From the NCBI GenBank assembly GCA_019828545.1, contig JACVRA010000436.1, forward strand, positions 1 to 64,000: a stretch of DNA of 64,000 nucleotides, written 5' to 3'. Position numbers and translations under genes: made by a program. Origin of the DNA: Paracamarosporium sp. OC-R06-R3. Its lineage: Eukaryota; Ascomycota; Dothideomycetes; Pleosporales; Didymosphaeriaceae. Under the pieces are notes generated by a model. It saw nothing but the letters and a program-made list of their open reading frames with translations, ran no database searches and had not been told where the DNA came from. This document shows, in pieces, positions 49,692-57,926 of this stretch. Position 1 is the first letter of the stretch; the number at the start of each line of letters is the position of its first letter.

Positions 49692-50626
49692 GTTGAAACA
49701 CTATTCGGCCGAAAGATGTTGAACGAACTTGGGTAAAGGTTCAATCATCCCAGTTTCGAACGCAGGCTCAACTTTTACTCGATCGCTACATAGTTGAGCT
49801 AAACCTCAACTGCTGTTGATCTTCTACGATCATCGCTGATGGGCTGACTGTTGGAAAAATTCGGGGCTGAGTCATTATTGTACCACTGTGCATATTGGGT
49901 TTCAGATCACCGATCCGTATCTTCAAGTTCCGGAGCTCTCCAGTGCACCGAATATTACCGGCGTTTGGCGACAATCAGTTCGGGATGGCGACATCTAAGC
50001 CATGAGATACCTCCGTGTTGGCTGGTACACGGGCATGCTTTACATATTTACATTGCAGAGCGTGCTTCGTTCTTAGTTATTCGCCAAGTAGGAGCTCGAG
50101 CTCAATATCTGATGGGAGACTGCGAGAGAGGCTGCAGCTGCCAAGCATGTCGCTCTCTACTGTCTAATAAGCAGTGATTGTCTGTCGTACAATAGATTGT
50201 TCGATTTGCTCTGCCAACTATTTTTGATTACTAGACCATTTTTCATGATCATATGTCTCTGGAGTTGGCGTCAACCGTGTCAACGTATCTGCCATTGCTG
50301 ATACAATAGCAAACTCATTGTGTTTTCATTCGAGGCTTTATGACCATAGTGAATGGGATTGCTAATAATACATTGCTGAGCTTCTATCCTTGGATAGGGA
50401 GATGGATACTAAAAGACGGACCGAAAAGTCTCGGCCGTCGACTGACCAAAGTCAATTCTTCGGGTCGGGATGGGCTAAGTACGAGGGAGCGTGCGCTGGA
50501 CAATCGTTCGCATAATTCAGCATGTGCCTAAGACCACCTCTGAGGATTCTGACGATGGCATTCATACAGAGTTCGGCTTAGAAATCGACATTGTCAATAT
50601 TTTTGTTGTTGTAGACGTTGAGTTGA

Positions 50627-50634
50627 TGACGTCA
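50627..50634. promoter_or_regulatory. CRE-like TGACGTCA palindrome
   Basis: Perfect 8-bp bZIP (ATF/CREB-type) site, about 940 bp upstream of the PKS-NRPS start and 37 bp from a CACGTGA site at 50671. By chance an 8-mer is expected about once in 64 kb, so the evidence is weak. Confidence 0.35.
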
Positions 50635-50756
50635 GTGACCCTGAATGTTGTCCGGAATAGTCAAGCGCAGCACGTGACCGCAGTAGGCTACACTAGTGTA
50701 ACAGCATGGTTCAGACTACAAGTGCAGCGGTGCGCCGTTCAACAACGTAAACCTGC

Positions 50757-50981
50757 ATGATCTCGCTCGAGGATCCACTTTCCCAGGAACTCGAGGCCCT
50801 CCTCCGCTTCGATCCGAGCCGCACCAAGGCCGAATGTTTCATACAAGGTCGATGTCGTGCTACCGCCCCCTTTCAACAAACTTGCCTCACTGCAGTCGCC
50901 CTTGCATTACTGCAGCCGTCAGATCCGATATCAGATCACCATCGGACGCTAATGAGATACCAAGAGCCTCTAAGATCGTAA
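50757..50981 (+). CDS. Short unrecognised open frame, possibly a truncated gene
   Basis: 74 codons from an ATG, beginning MISLEDPLSQELEALLRF and containing two or three Cys (AECFIQGRC). Composition is GC-rich like the genes to its right. It starts exactly where the base composition changes. No family recognised. It may be the 5' stump of a lost gene or a chance frame. Confidence 0.2.
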   Translation: MISLEDPLSQELEALLRFDPSRTKAECFIQGRCRATAPFQQTCLTAVALALLQPSDPISDHHRTLMRYQEPLRS

Positions 50982-51174
50982 GGTGATACAGATCTTCCTA
51001 TTCGTGCTCACGATGAACGTGCTCGCGATGATCTCGGAAGGACGACGAAGAACGGAGGAGGTCCTACGACAAGAAGCGACAACAATAATGCGAAAGAAAG
51101 AAAGACAGAGAGCAGGGTCAGACGTGCGATTATTATTCAGCACTACAAACCCTTATCATTGAAAACATAATCGC

Positions 51175-52311
51175 TTACAAAGAATACGTGAGCTTCTGAC
51201 CAGAAACCTTCTTCTCCCGGATCTCCTGCAGGCCATCCAATACACCTTCAAGCCCCGTGTCGCGCACCACCTGCGGATGCGTCCGGATCTGGCCCTCGTC
51301 GAGCAACCCTTGCAGCGTCTTGTTCCACGCAACACAGAACTCTCTGGCAAACGGGTTGGCGGGTCGCCCATGCGGTGCCGGCCAGCCGACCTCCTCGCCC
51401 ATGAGCTCCGGTCCCAACACCCATCCGGCAGACACGACTTTCCGCGTCGCAGAAACCGTCTCACTGAATGGATCCAACGAGACGTAGCGGCCACCGGTCC
51501 TCCCCAAAGCGTGGTAGCAGAGCTGCGTTGTCTCTGGCGTGGTGATGCAGTCGATCGCGAAGCGCAGCGAGTTGGCGGTGTGCGCGCGGATTATACTGGC
51601 GCAATCTGGGTCCGAGTAGTCGAACACGGCATCGGCGCCGAAGGACTTGACTAGGTCCGTGTTGCGTGCCGACGATGTAGCAATGACATTGAACCCGGCA
51701 AGCTTCAGGAGTCGGATGGTGCAGGTCCCCGTGGAGCTGGAGCCACCATTCACCAAGACACTCTGCGGCTTGCTGGCATTGAGTGTGACTTTGGCTCCCA
51801 GTGCTGGTTTGGATTGGCCGATCCAGTCGCTAAGAGGCTGGAGTTGTGGTCCTGGAGGGAGGCCTAGGGTATGGAAAAGCGCCCATGGTACCGTGTACCA
51901 CGAGTTGCCGATTCCTGCGCCGTGCGTAAACGACCAATCATCCGGAAGCTTGAGGGTACAATGTCCTGGGGCCAAGGAGTATTGAGCGAAAGCTCCGACA
52001 CTGGGTCGTCGGGGGTTCATGCCCATGATCGCCGCGCTGACTCGATCACCGACCTTGATGTTCCGCTCTTCTGTTACCCCAGCGCCAACAGCCGTAACGA
52101 TGCCAGCGTATTCGCATCCTGAAATAGCTTCAACTGTGTGGTAGTCTCCCAGCATCTTCGTGTCCACAGGATTCAGCGACACCGCCTTCACCTCCACGGC
52201 TAGCATGCCATCTTCCAGCGGTTTCGGAGGAATCGGTGCAGAGTGTGACAAAACAATACTTTCGTTCGGACCGCCGACCAGCGCCGTCTGTACCGGTTCG
52301 AGGGACCCCAT
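51175..52311 (-). CDS. Trans-acting enoyl reductase for the PKS-NRPS (LovC/TenC/CcsC type)
   Basis: Single exon, 378 residues, ATG at 52311 in a good context (CACCATGG). It is a medium-chain reductase/quinone-oxidoreductase fold: GDYHTVEAISGCEYAG near the N-terminus, GDRVSAAIMG, and the NADPH-binding NGGSSSTGTCTIRLLKLAG around residue 200. The length matches the fungal trans-ER family. These stand-alone enzymes reduce selected enoyl intermediates on PKS or PKS-NRPS enzymes that lack a working ER domain, which is the case for the adjacent 37344-49691 synthetase. It shares a 227-bp divergent promoter with the Diels-Alderase gene, and the two are expected to be expressed together. Confidence 0.92.
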   Translation of the reverse strand: MGSLEPVQTALVGGPNESIVLSHSAPIPPKPLEDGMLAVEVKAVSLNPVDTKMLGDYHTVEAISGCEYAGIVTAVGAGVTEERNIKVGDRVSAAIMGMNPRRPSVGAFAQYSLAPGHCTLKLPDDWSFTHGAGIGNSWYTVPWALFHTLGLPPGPQLQPLSDWIGQSKPALGAKVTLNASKPQSVLVNGGSSSTGTCTIRLLKLAGFNVIATSSARNTDLVKSFGADAVFDYSDPDCASIIRAHTANSLRFAIDCITTPETTQLCYHALGRTGGRYVSLDPFSETVSATRKVVSAGWVLGPELMGEEVGWPAPHGRPANPFAREFCVAWNKTLQGLLDEGQIRTHPQVVRDTGLEGVLDGLQEIREKKVSGQKLTYSL

Positions 52312-52538
52312 GGTGCAAGTACGTTACAAGATACGCGATCAACGCGTCTAGGCTCGCAGTCCCCCGTCGCTTTAAGCGCCCCAGCAACTCTACACCTACA
52401 GCCCGAATTTCTCCGCACAACTGCCCATCCTAACAACACCGACCTTCTCCGGTAACGCCGCATAATACAGAAACGGTTCACACACATCAAACATGAATTC
52501 TTGCGCTGAGTTCTCATTCTACGCCGAACCCGCCCACG
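52312..52538. promoter_or_regulatory. Compact bidirectional promoter (trans-ER / Diels-Alderase)
   Basis: Only 227 bp separate the two divergent ATGs. No perfect AflR-type TCG-N5-CGA site was seen. Confidence 0.55.
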
Positions 52539-53702
52539 ATGGCACCAACATCGCAAACCTCGTCCCTCGATTCCCGCACCTCGTTCGTTGCTCCGCCAGC
52601 TCCAGACTCAGAATTCATCCCAAACAGCGGGAACCTCTTCCCCAAGTACGCCGATGCGTTCCCCCAGACAGCAGTCGAAGTCTGGCTCTTCGACGCTCTC
52701 TCCCCAAATGGCGGCGACGCCTTCACCGTGTCCTTCCTGCGTGACGCAATGGCCGCCCCGGCGGGATTCCGCGTCGCCGTGAATGCCAGCTGGGCCGACG
52801 GCACGAACTGGAGTCACAACCTCGTGCTGCCGCTATCAACAGTGACGCAGGAAGCGTCGGGGCGCACGCTGGGCACCTGGCGGACTGCGGACGGCGCGGA
52901 CAACGAAGCTTCCGCAACCTTCGACATCAGCGGAGACCTCTCCATCTCAACCGTCACGTTCACAGTCCCGGGCTTCATCACAGGCACCCTCACGCACAAC
53001 TCAAGGAACTACCTCAGTCTCCCTGCCACCGCGGCCGACGCAAAGGTCGGCCATGACCTCTTCTGGATGCGCCCCGTCGCAATGGCATCCGCAACGCTTG
53101 ATCTGGCCATCACCCCGACCCCCGGCGCAGAGCTCAAACACATGCAGATTTCCGCCGAGAAGGGCGGCTACGGCGGCCTCGAGCGCAGCTGGGAGGGCAT
53201 GCCGTGGACGAAAGCCATCACAGACTCGCTGTTCGTACGCGCACAGGCCGGCCCATACATGCTGCAGGTGATGCGGCTAGTAGGCCGACCGGAGAACGAC
53301 TACGCGCAGACTGCGTCCGCGCGGCTGTACTGCTATGGGAAGCTAATCTGCGCGCCGCAACGCGTGCTTGCGAAGGCGGACGGGAGCACGACGCAGGAGG
53401 GCACGCATGCCGTGGTTGTGGACAAATTTTTCGACGGCGAGGGCCTGCCTGCGGCGTTCCGGGACAAGAACGTCGGGTACAGGATTGAGTTTCTGGCAGG
53501 GGCCAAGTGGGTGTTTGAGCTGAGGCATGTGCGGAAGTGGTGGGTTATGCCGACCAGTGCGCCCGGGCCGGAGGCAACTGGCAGCTCGGCGTTTGTGGTC
53601 AGTGTGAAGGGCGGGCTGGTGGGGTCGGGGGATGTGTTTGAGGGGTTTGGCATGGCGGGGCAGGTGGAGATGCCTGAGACGATGCCTGCGAAGAAGTATT
53701 GA
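52539..53702 (+). CDS. Lipocalin-like Diels-Alderase (Fsa2/CghA/MycB/CcsF family)
   Basis: Single exon, 387 residues. The N-terminal part has SEFIPNSGNLFPKY, then AVEVWLFDA and VNASWADGTNW, matching the SxFIPGSGNIFPK...WELWYFD...WADERTW pattern of Fsa2. Further matches are VPGFITGTLTH, DLFWMRPVA, RAQAGPYMLQVMR, FRDKNVGYRIEF and the C-terminal PTSAPGPEATGSSAFV. These two-barrel proteins catalyse the intramolecular [4+2] cyclisation of PKS-NRPS polyenes, forming a decalin (equisetin, myceliothermophin) or the cytochalasan isoindolone. No signal peptide is evident. It is divergent from the trans-ER and next to the OMT-like gene, so it acts in the PKS-NRPS pathway. The gene is far more GC-rich than the synthetase it serves. 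Confidence 0.9.
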   Translation: MAPTSQTSSLDSRTSFVAPPAPDSEFIPNSGNLFPKYADAFPQTAVEVWLFDALSPNGGDAFTVSFLRDAMAAPAGFRVAVNASWADGTNWSHNLVLPLSTVTQEASGRTLGTWRTADGADNEASATFDISGDLSISTVTFTVPGFITGTLTHNSRNYLSLPATAADAKVGHDLFWMRPVAMASATLDLAITPTPGAELKHMQISAEKGGYGGLERSWEGMPWTKAITDSLFVRAQAGPYMLQVMRLVGRPENDYAQTASARLYCYGKLICAPQRVLAKADGSTTQEGTHAVVVDKFFDGEGLPAAFRDKNVGYRIEFLAGAKWVFELRHVRKWWVMPTSAPGPEATGSSAFVVSVKGGLVGSGDVFEGFGMAGQVEMPETMPAKKY

Positions 53703-54227
53703 GCTACGTCTGTGAAGTAAGGCAATTCGTATGTATGCATGTATGTGCTGTGACCGCGTTGCGTGTACGTGTTTGTGAACATGGGGCTGTGAGAGATATG
53801 TGACATGCCACTCTAAGGTGAAAAGCTACGATTAACTTTGACCAATACAAACCGTGATAGCTCGTTCTCCTTGAGAAACGCGTAAGAGTGAAGAGAACAG
53901 ACCACATGTCGCCGTACACTCGAGGCTTGTTCTGGGTCCTCAGTCAACCTACATCGGTGGGGTGGATTCGGAAGAGGCCCAGATGTAGGGAATTTTCGGT
54001 GCTGGCGATGTGCCGCACCGCAAGACTTCGGACTCTGGCATTCGAGTGGCTTCGGATTCTCGCATTCATTGCGGCCGAATACAGCTCAGAGACACGGTCT
54101 GAGAGAGCGACAACGGCTAGAAAAGTAAGCTGTTGTTCCTAAGGTCTGAGGAGAGCGATTTCGCCGTTCTGTTTGCCCCTAAGTCCATACTTTCTTTTCG
54201 AACTACCCGCATCTCAACAGTCGCACC
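53703..54227. promoter_or_regulatory. Upstream region of the OMT-like gene
   Basis: 525 bp with no gene. It contains an imperfect direct repeat at 54026-54069, described separately. Confidence 0.45.
54026..54069. promoter_or_regulatory. Imperfect 20-bp direct repeat, 24-bp period
   Basis: CTTCGGACTCTGGCATTCGA at 54026-54045 and CTTCGGATTCTCGCATTCAT at 54050-54069 match at 16 of 20 positions. They lie about 160-200 bp upstream of the OMT-like start. TCGG-containing units could be sites for the cluster Zn2Cys6 protein; this is inference. Confidence 0.4.
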
Positions 54228-55343
54228 ATGGCTACCAATGGAGACGACACTGCAGCGCAGCACCTCCAGCTCAAGAAGGTAATGGGTCCGAATATGGCCT
54301 ATCTCTGTACGGCCCTGGAGATTGGCGTCCTCAAGGCCTTTATCGACTGGAAAGTCTTCGACCACATCCCGGATGAAGGATCGATCTCGTCAGCGAGCCT
54401 CGCGGAGAAAATTGGCGGAAAGCAAGAGCTGCTCGATCGCACGCTTCCGCTGCTCACGGCCCAGGGCATCCTGGAGGCTCCGCAAGCAGACCACGTCGCG
54501 CACACGGAACGCTCCCGCTCGTACAAGTCGGGCGAGCTCGGCGCGGGCTTCCTCACGCACATGCACAACTGCTTCGTGCGCTCCATGGCACAGTTCCCCG
54601 CGTTCCTGGCCTTGCACGGCTTCGGGTCGCCCAAGGACGCCAACGTAACCCCGTTCGGCATGGCTACCGGTCACCCTAACGGCAACTTGTACGACATCGT
54701 CGCCGCAGACCCCAAGCTCAGCAAGGACTTCGACAGCTTCGTTGCGCGCACGTCCAAGGTGTTCCCCATGCACGGGGTCTACGACTTCTCGTGGATGCAG
54801 AAGCAGGCCGATACAACGAGCAAGGAAGGCAGGCCGCTGTTCGTCGACATCGGTGGCAGCAATGGGCACGCAGTGCGGGACATCCTGCAGGATCACCCGT
54901 GGCTGCCTGCCGAGCGGTGCGCCGTGCTGGACCGCGCGCCGACCATCGAACACACAAAGACAGAGCTGGACGAGGGCATCAAGGCGATCCGGCTGGTGGC
55001 AGGCAACGCGCTGGAGACGCTGCCGGCAGCAGTGCAGGGGGCGCTGGTGTACCAGTTCCGGCGCATCCTGAACGACTTCCCGGACGGCGACGTGCGGCGG
55101 TTCTGGAAGGCGGTGCGCGAGGCTGCGACACCAGATACGCGCGTGTGCGTAGTCGAGGAGCTGCTGCAGGGGAGCCGCAACGCCTATGCCGTGGCGCAGG
55201 ACGTGTCGATGATGCTCGTGGGGGGCAAGCGGCGGAATGCGCACATGCACGCTGCTCTGGCAGGCGAGGCGGGCTTCCGGTTGGCGCGCACGTTTCCCGA
55301 CACACACAACAACTGCTCAGTGCTGGAATTCGTCGTGGCGTAG
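54228..55343 (+). CDS. SAM-dependent O-methyltransferase-fold protein, catalytic His replaced by Asn
   Basis: Single exon, 371 residues, ATG in the context CACCATGG. The N-terminal winged-helix dimerisation part is present (LCTALEIGVLKAF, SLAEKIGG), followed by a Rossmann methyltransferase core with the SAM motif VDIGGSNGHAVRDI. In fungal and plant-type O-methyltransferases the catalytic base is the His of LHDW; here the site reads RRILNDFPDGD, so it is Asn (codon AAC near 55070). A SAM-binding protein without the usual base could still methylate by proximity, or could act as a pericyclase like LepI, which uses this fold to steer cyclisations in PKS-NRPS pathways. Pyrichalasin-type clusters carry a true tyrosine O-methyltransferase, so that role is the alternative. 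It is flanked by the Diels-Alderase and the MFS gene. Confidence 0.85.
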   Translation: MATNGDDTAAQHLQLKKVMGPNMAYLCTALEIGVLKAFIDWKVFDHIPDEGSISSASLAEKIGGKQELLDRTLPLLTAQGILEAPQADHVAHTERSRSYKSGELGAGFLTHMHNCFVRSMAQFPAFLALHGFGSPKDANVTPFGMATGHPNGNLYDIVAADPKLSKDFDSFVARTSKVFPMHGVYDFSWMQKQADTTSKEGRPLFVDIGGSNGHAVRDILQDHPWLPAERCAVLDRAPTIEHTKTELDEGIKAIRLVAGNALETLPAAVQGALVYQFRRILNDFPDGDVRRFWKAVREAATPDTRVCVVEELLQGSRNAYAVAQDVSMMLVGGKRRNAHMHAALAGEAGFRLARTFPDTHNNCSVLEFVVA

Positions 55344-55761
55344 GTGGTGTCGTCCAGATTGCGTGCAGCCCGGTGCGCGGGCGCTGCCGCAGCTGGCGTG
55401 GATCAAAAGTGGGGCGCTGCGAAAAAGGCCGAACATTTGCGAGCTGAGGCCGTGGTGCACTCGATGGCCCAGAGTAACGGTCTGTGGCTCCTGGGCTGCT
55501 GGCCCCGGGGATCAGAGTCTCCTCTTGTAGAATCCAGAATGACTTTCATCAAGTGCACCACGATTGCGCTGTGGCACGGCGGCCGGGCGCTGTCATGGGC
55601 CCCTGCCAGTTCACTGTGTAACCCTGAGGTGATCCTCCGCCCACCCTCCGCCGCTAGCCCTTTATAGGTAGCATCTGCTGCCCTACACACCTCGAGTGTT
55701 TTCTCTCATACAATTCCCTCCCCACCCCCTTGGTCCATCTACTCTCCTCCTCTTGGCCGGC
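55344..55761. promoter_or_regulatory. MFS promoter region with TATA-like element
   Basis: 418 bp between the OMT-like stop and the MFS start. TTTATAGG at about 55661-55668 lies about 95 bp before the ATG and could serve as a TATA box. Confidence 0.4.
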
Positions 55762-57343
55762 ATGGCGCATCCCTCGGCAGCCATGGCAGACGCAGAGCAA
55801 AGCACAGCCGCGACCGAGTCTCCCAAGACCGAGTCTGCTGGGAAGAGCCTCAAGGCCGACACTGACCCCAACATCGTCAACTGGGACGGCCCCGACGACC
55901 CCAAGAACCCTCGCAACTGGAGCCAGAGCTTCAAGCTGCTCAATGTCTTGCTCATCGGGCTCTCCATTCTCTGCACGTACGGAATCACTCCCTGCATGCC
56001 TGCTGCTCTCACTGACAAGCCTGCAGCAACTTCGCCACGACCATGTTCGCCCCTGCCGCACCGCAGCTGGCCGACGAGTTCAACGTCCACAGCAGCATCC
56101 TCACTACCCTGACTGTCACTATTCCCTCTCTGGGTGCCGCTACGGGCCCGCTGCTTTTTGCCCCTCTCTCCGAGATCTTTGGCCGCGTCAGGATCTACAT
56201 TGTGACTAGTCTGCTGTTCCTCGCCTTCGCTGCTGGCCTTGCTCGCAGCACCGGCATCGCCATGTTCCTCGTCTTCCGCTTCCTTGACGGTGTGTGCTAC
56301 GCATCGTACTTGACGTGTGGTGCGGGAACCATCGCGGACCTCTTTGAGCAGGACAATCGTGGTGCGGCTTCTGCCGTATTCGCTCTGGCTCCTTTGCTGG
56401 GCCCGGTGCTGGGACCTGTCATGGGAGGCTTCATAGCCCAGGAATTGGATTGGCGCTGGATCTTCTACATTATCCTCATGGTGGTAAGTTGGCCATTTAC
56501 ATCAGTGTGTAGTCTCTTACTTACTTTCATCGCTAGACCGGAGCCATCACGGCAGCAGTCATCATCTTCATGCGCGAATCCATGGAGAGCATCTTGCTCG
56601 AGCGAAAAGCCAAACGTCTTCGCAAGTCCACTGGCAATCCTAACCTACGGTCTGCCGTTTCTCGCAATTTACCAGTCAGTACCATCGTGGCTCGTGCTTT
56701 TAGCCGACCCATCAGAATGCTGCTCTTCTCGCCCATCGTTCTTCTCCTGGGACTTTACCTCGCCTTCGTCTTTGGATTGACGTTCCTTCTCCTTGCCACC
56801 CTCTCCGAACTCTTCGAGAACACTTATGGCTTCAGACCAGGCGTTGCAGGTCTTGCGTTCCTGGGCTTGGGCATCGGGTGCGTTATTGGCACAATTATTT
56901 TCGCAAAGTTCAGCGACAAGATGGCCAAGAAGAACAGCATGCCCGAACATCGCTTGATCATGATGATGCTCGGAGGCCCCTTCGTCCCTGCCAGCCTGTT
57001 CTGGTACGGTTGGTCTGCTGAGTACCACGTGCACTGGATCGTGCCCATCATCGGCACGGGTTTCATCGGCATCGGCATTGTCTTTGTCACGGCTTCAGGA
57101 CAGCTCTACATGATCGACACGTTTGGATCGGAAGGCTCTGCGTCGGCCATGGCGGCTCTCACTTTGGTGCGCAACGGCTCCGGGGCTTTCTTACCCCTTG
57201 CTGCACCGCCGTTGTACCGCAGGCTGGGCCTGGGTTGGGGCAACAGTGTTCTTGGATTCATTTCTCTGACGTTTGTGCCACTGGCTTTTCTTTTCTACAA
57301 GTTTGGTCGCACGCTGAGGGATAAGTTTCCGTTTCAGATCTGA
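55762..57343 (+). CDS. MFS drug/metabolite exporter (DHA1-like)
   Basis: Exons 55762-55976, 56027-56483 and 56537-57343 (GT-AG introns of 50 and 53 bp) give 492 residues in a closed frame. A polar N-terminal tail with NWDGPDDPKNPRNWS, typical of fungal DHA1 multidrug transporters, precedes about twelve membrane helices. The loop 2-3 motif is PLSEIFGRVRIY, and LGPVLGPVMGGFIAQELDWRW matches the antiporter motif C and following loop (the last residues continue WIFY). The central cytoplasmic loop is basic. It most likely exports the PKS-NRPS product at the plasma membrane by proton antiport. It sits between the OMT-like and FAD monooxygenase genes. Confidence 0.92.
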
Positions 57344-57926
57344 GTGGGGTGTCTTGGGGGTAGATGGGGCATTAGGGATATGGCGTTGGTAATGGGTAAT
57401 GGGTAATGGGTAATGGGTAATGGGTAATGGGTAATGGGTAATGGGTAAGAGGGAAAATTGTGGCGTTACGTGATATCCACGAGGACTTGATTGTATGATT
57501 AGTAGTCTCCACTCCAGCATAATGCGATGAACATTCACTTTCTTGCTGAAGACGGACTTGTTTTGCCACTAGTGATACAGGCGTCCGATTGATCGCCTAG
57601 AAAATTTTCCTGAGCGGTAATTCGCCGACCTCGTATATTTTGATCCTCTTGGCGGAATAACTCGTGATACTTCGGCGTCACGGGCTTGCATCGTCCAATC
57701 GTACCACGCATCGGAGTGGTACGGAGGATGTCGTGTTTCTTTGAATCTAGCACCCACCGCATGTGCGGCGCACCAGCCTTGAAAGCGCCGCAATCGCTTT
57801 TCTCGTACTTGGGCGTCGCCTTTCCCGCAACCAGCACGCACCACAGCACCCCGTACCCCAATCCAACCGACCTTCCCATACCATCTTAGAAACAAAAGCA
57901 CACACGAGCGCCGCCACCGCACCACC
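57344..57926. other. Intergenic with minisatellite
   Basis: 583 bp between the MFS stop and the monooxygenase start, holding the heptamer array at 57390-57445. No gene is supported. Confidence 0.5.
57390..57445. repeat. (TAATGGG)8 heptanucleotide tandem array
   Basis: Eight perfect 7-bp units in 56 bp, with a partial unit on each side. It lies about 45 bp past the MFS stop, in its probable 3' UTR. It resembles a lengthened telomere unit but is not TTAGGG. A perfect short array is likely to vary in copy number between strains. Confidence 0.95.

Larger units (their letters stand above)
49692..51174. promoter_or_regulatory. PKS-NRPS promoter region and compositional boundary
   Basis: 1.48 kb between the PKS-NRPS start and the 3' end of the enoyl reductase gene. 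A perfect CRE-like TGACGTCA lies at 50627-50634 and a CACGTGA heptamer at 50671-50677, both about 950 bp upstream of the PKS-NRPS start. From about 50,755 onward the DNA becomes clearly more GC-rich. Confidence 0.5.

Noticed and set aside
54390..55307. 305-codon open frame opposite the OMT-like gene
   Set aside because: Shadow frame caused by high GC3 in the real gene; no domain features.
57390..57445. CRISPR array or true telomere
   Set aside because: Units are 7 bp without spacers, and the unit is not TTAGGG; it is a minisatellite in a eukaryotic intergenic region.
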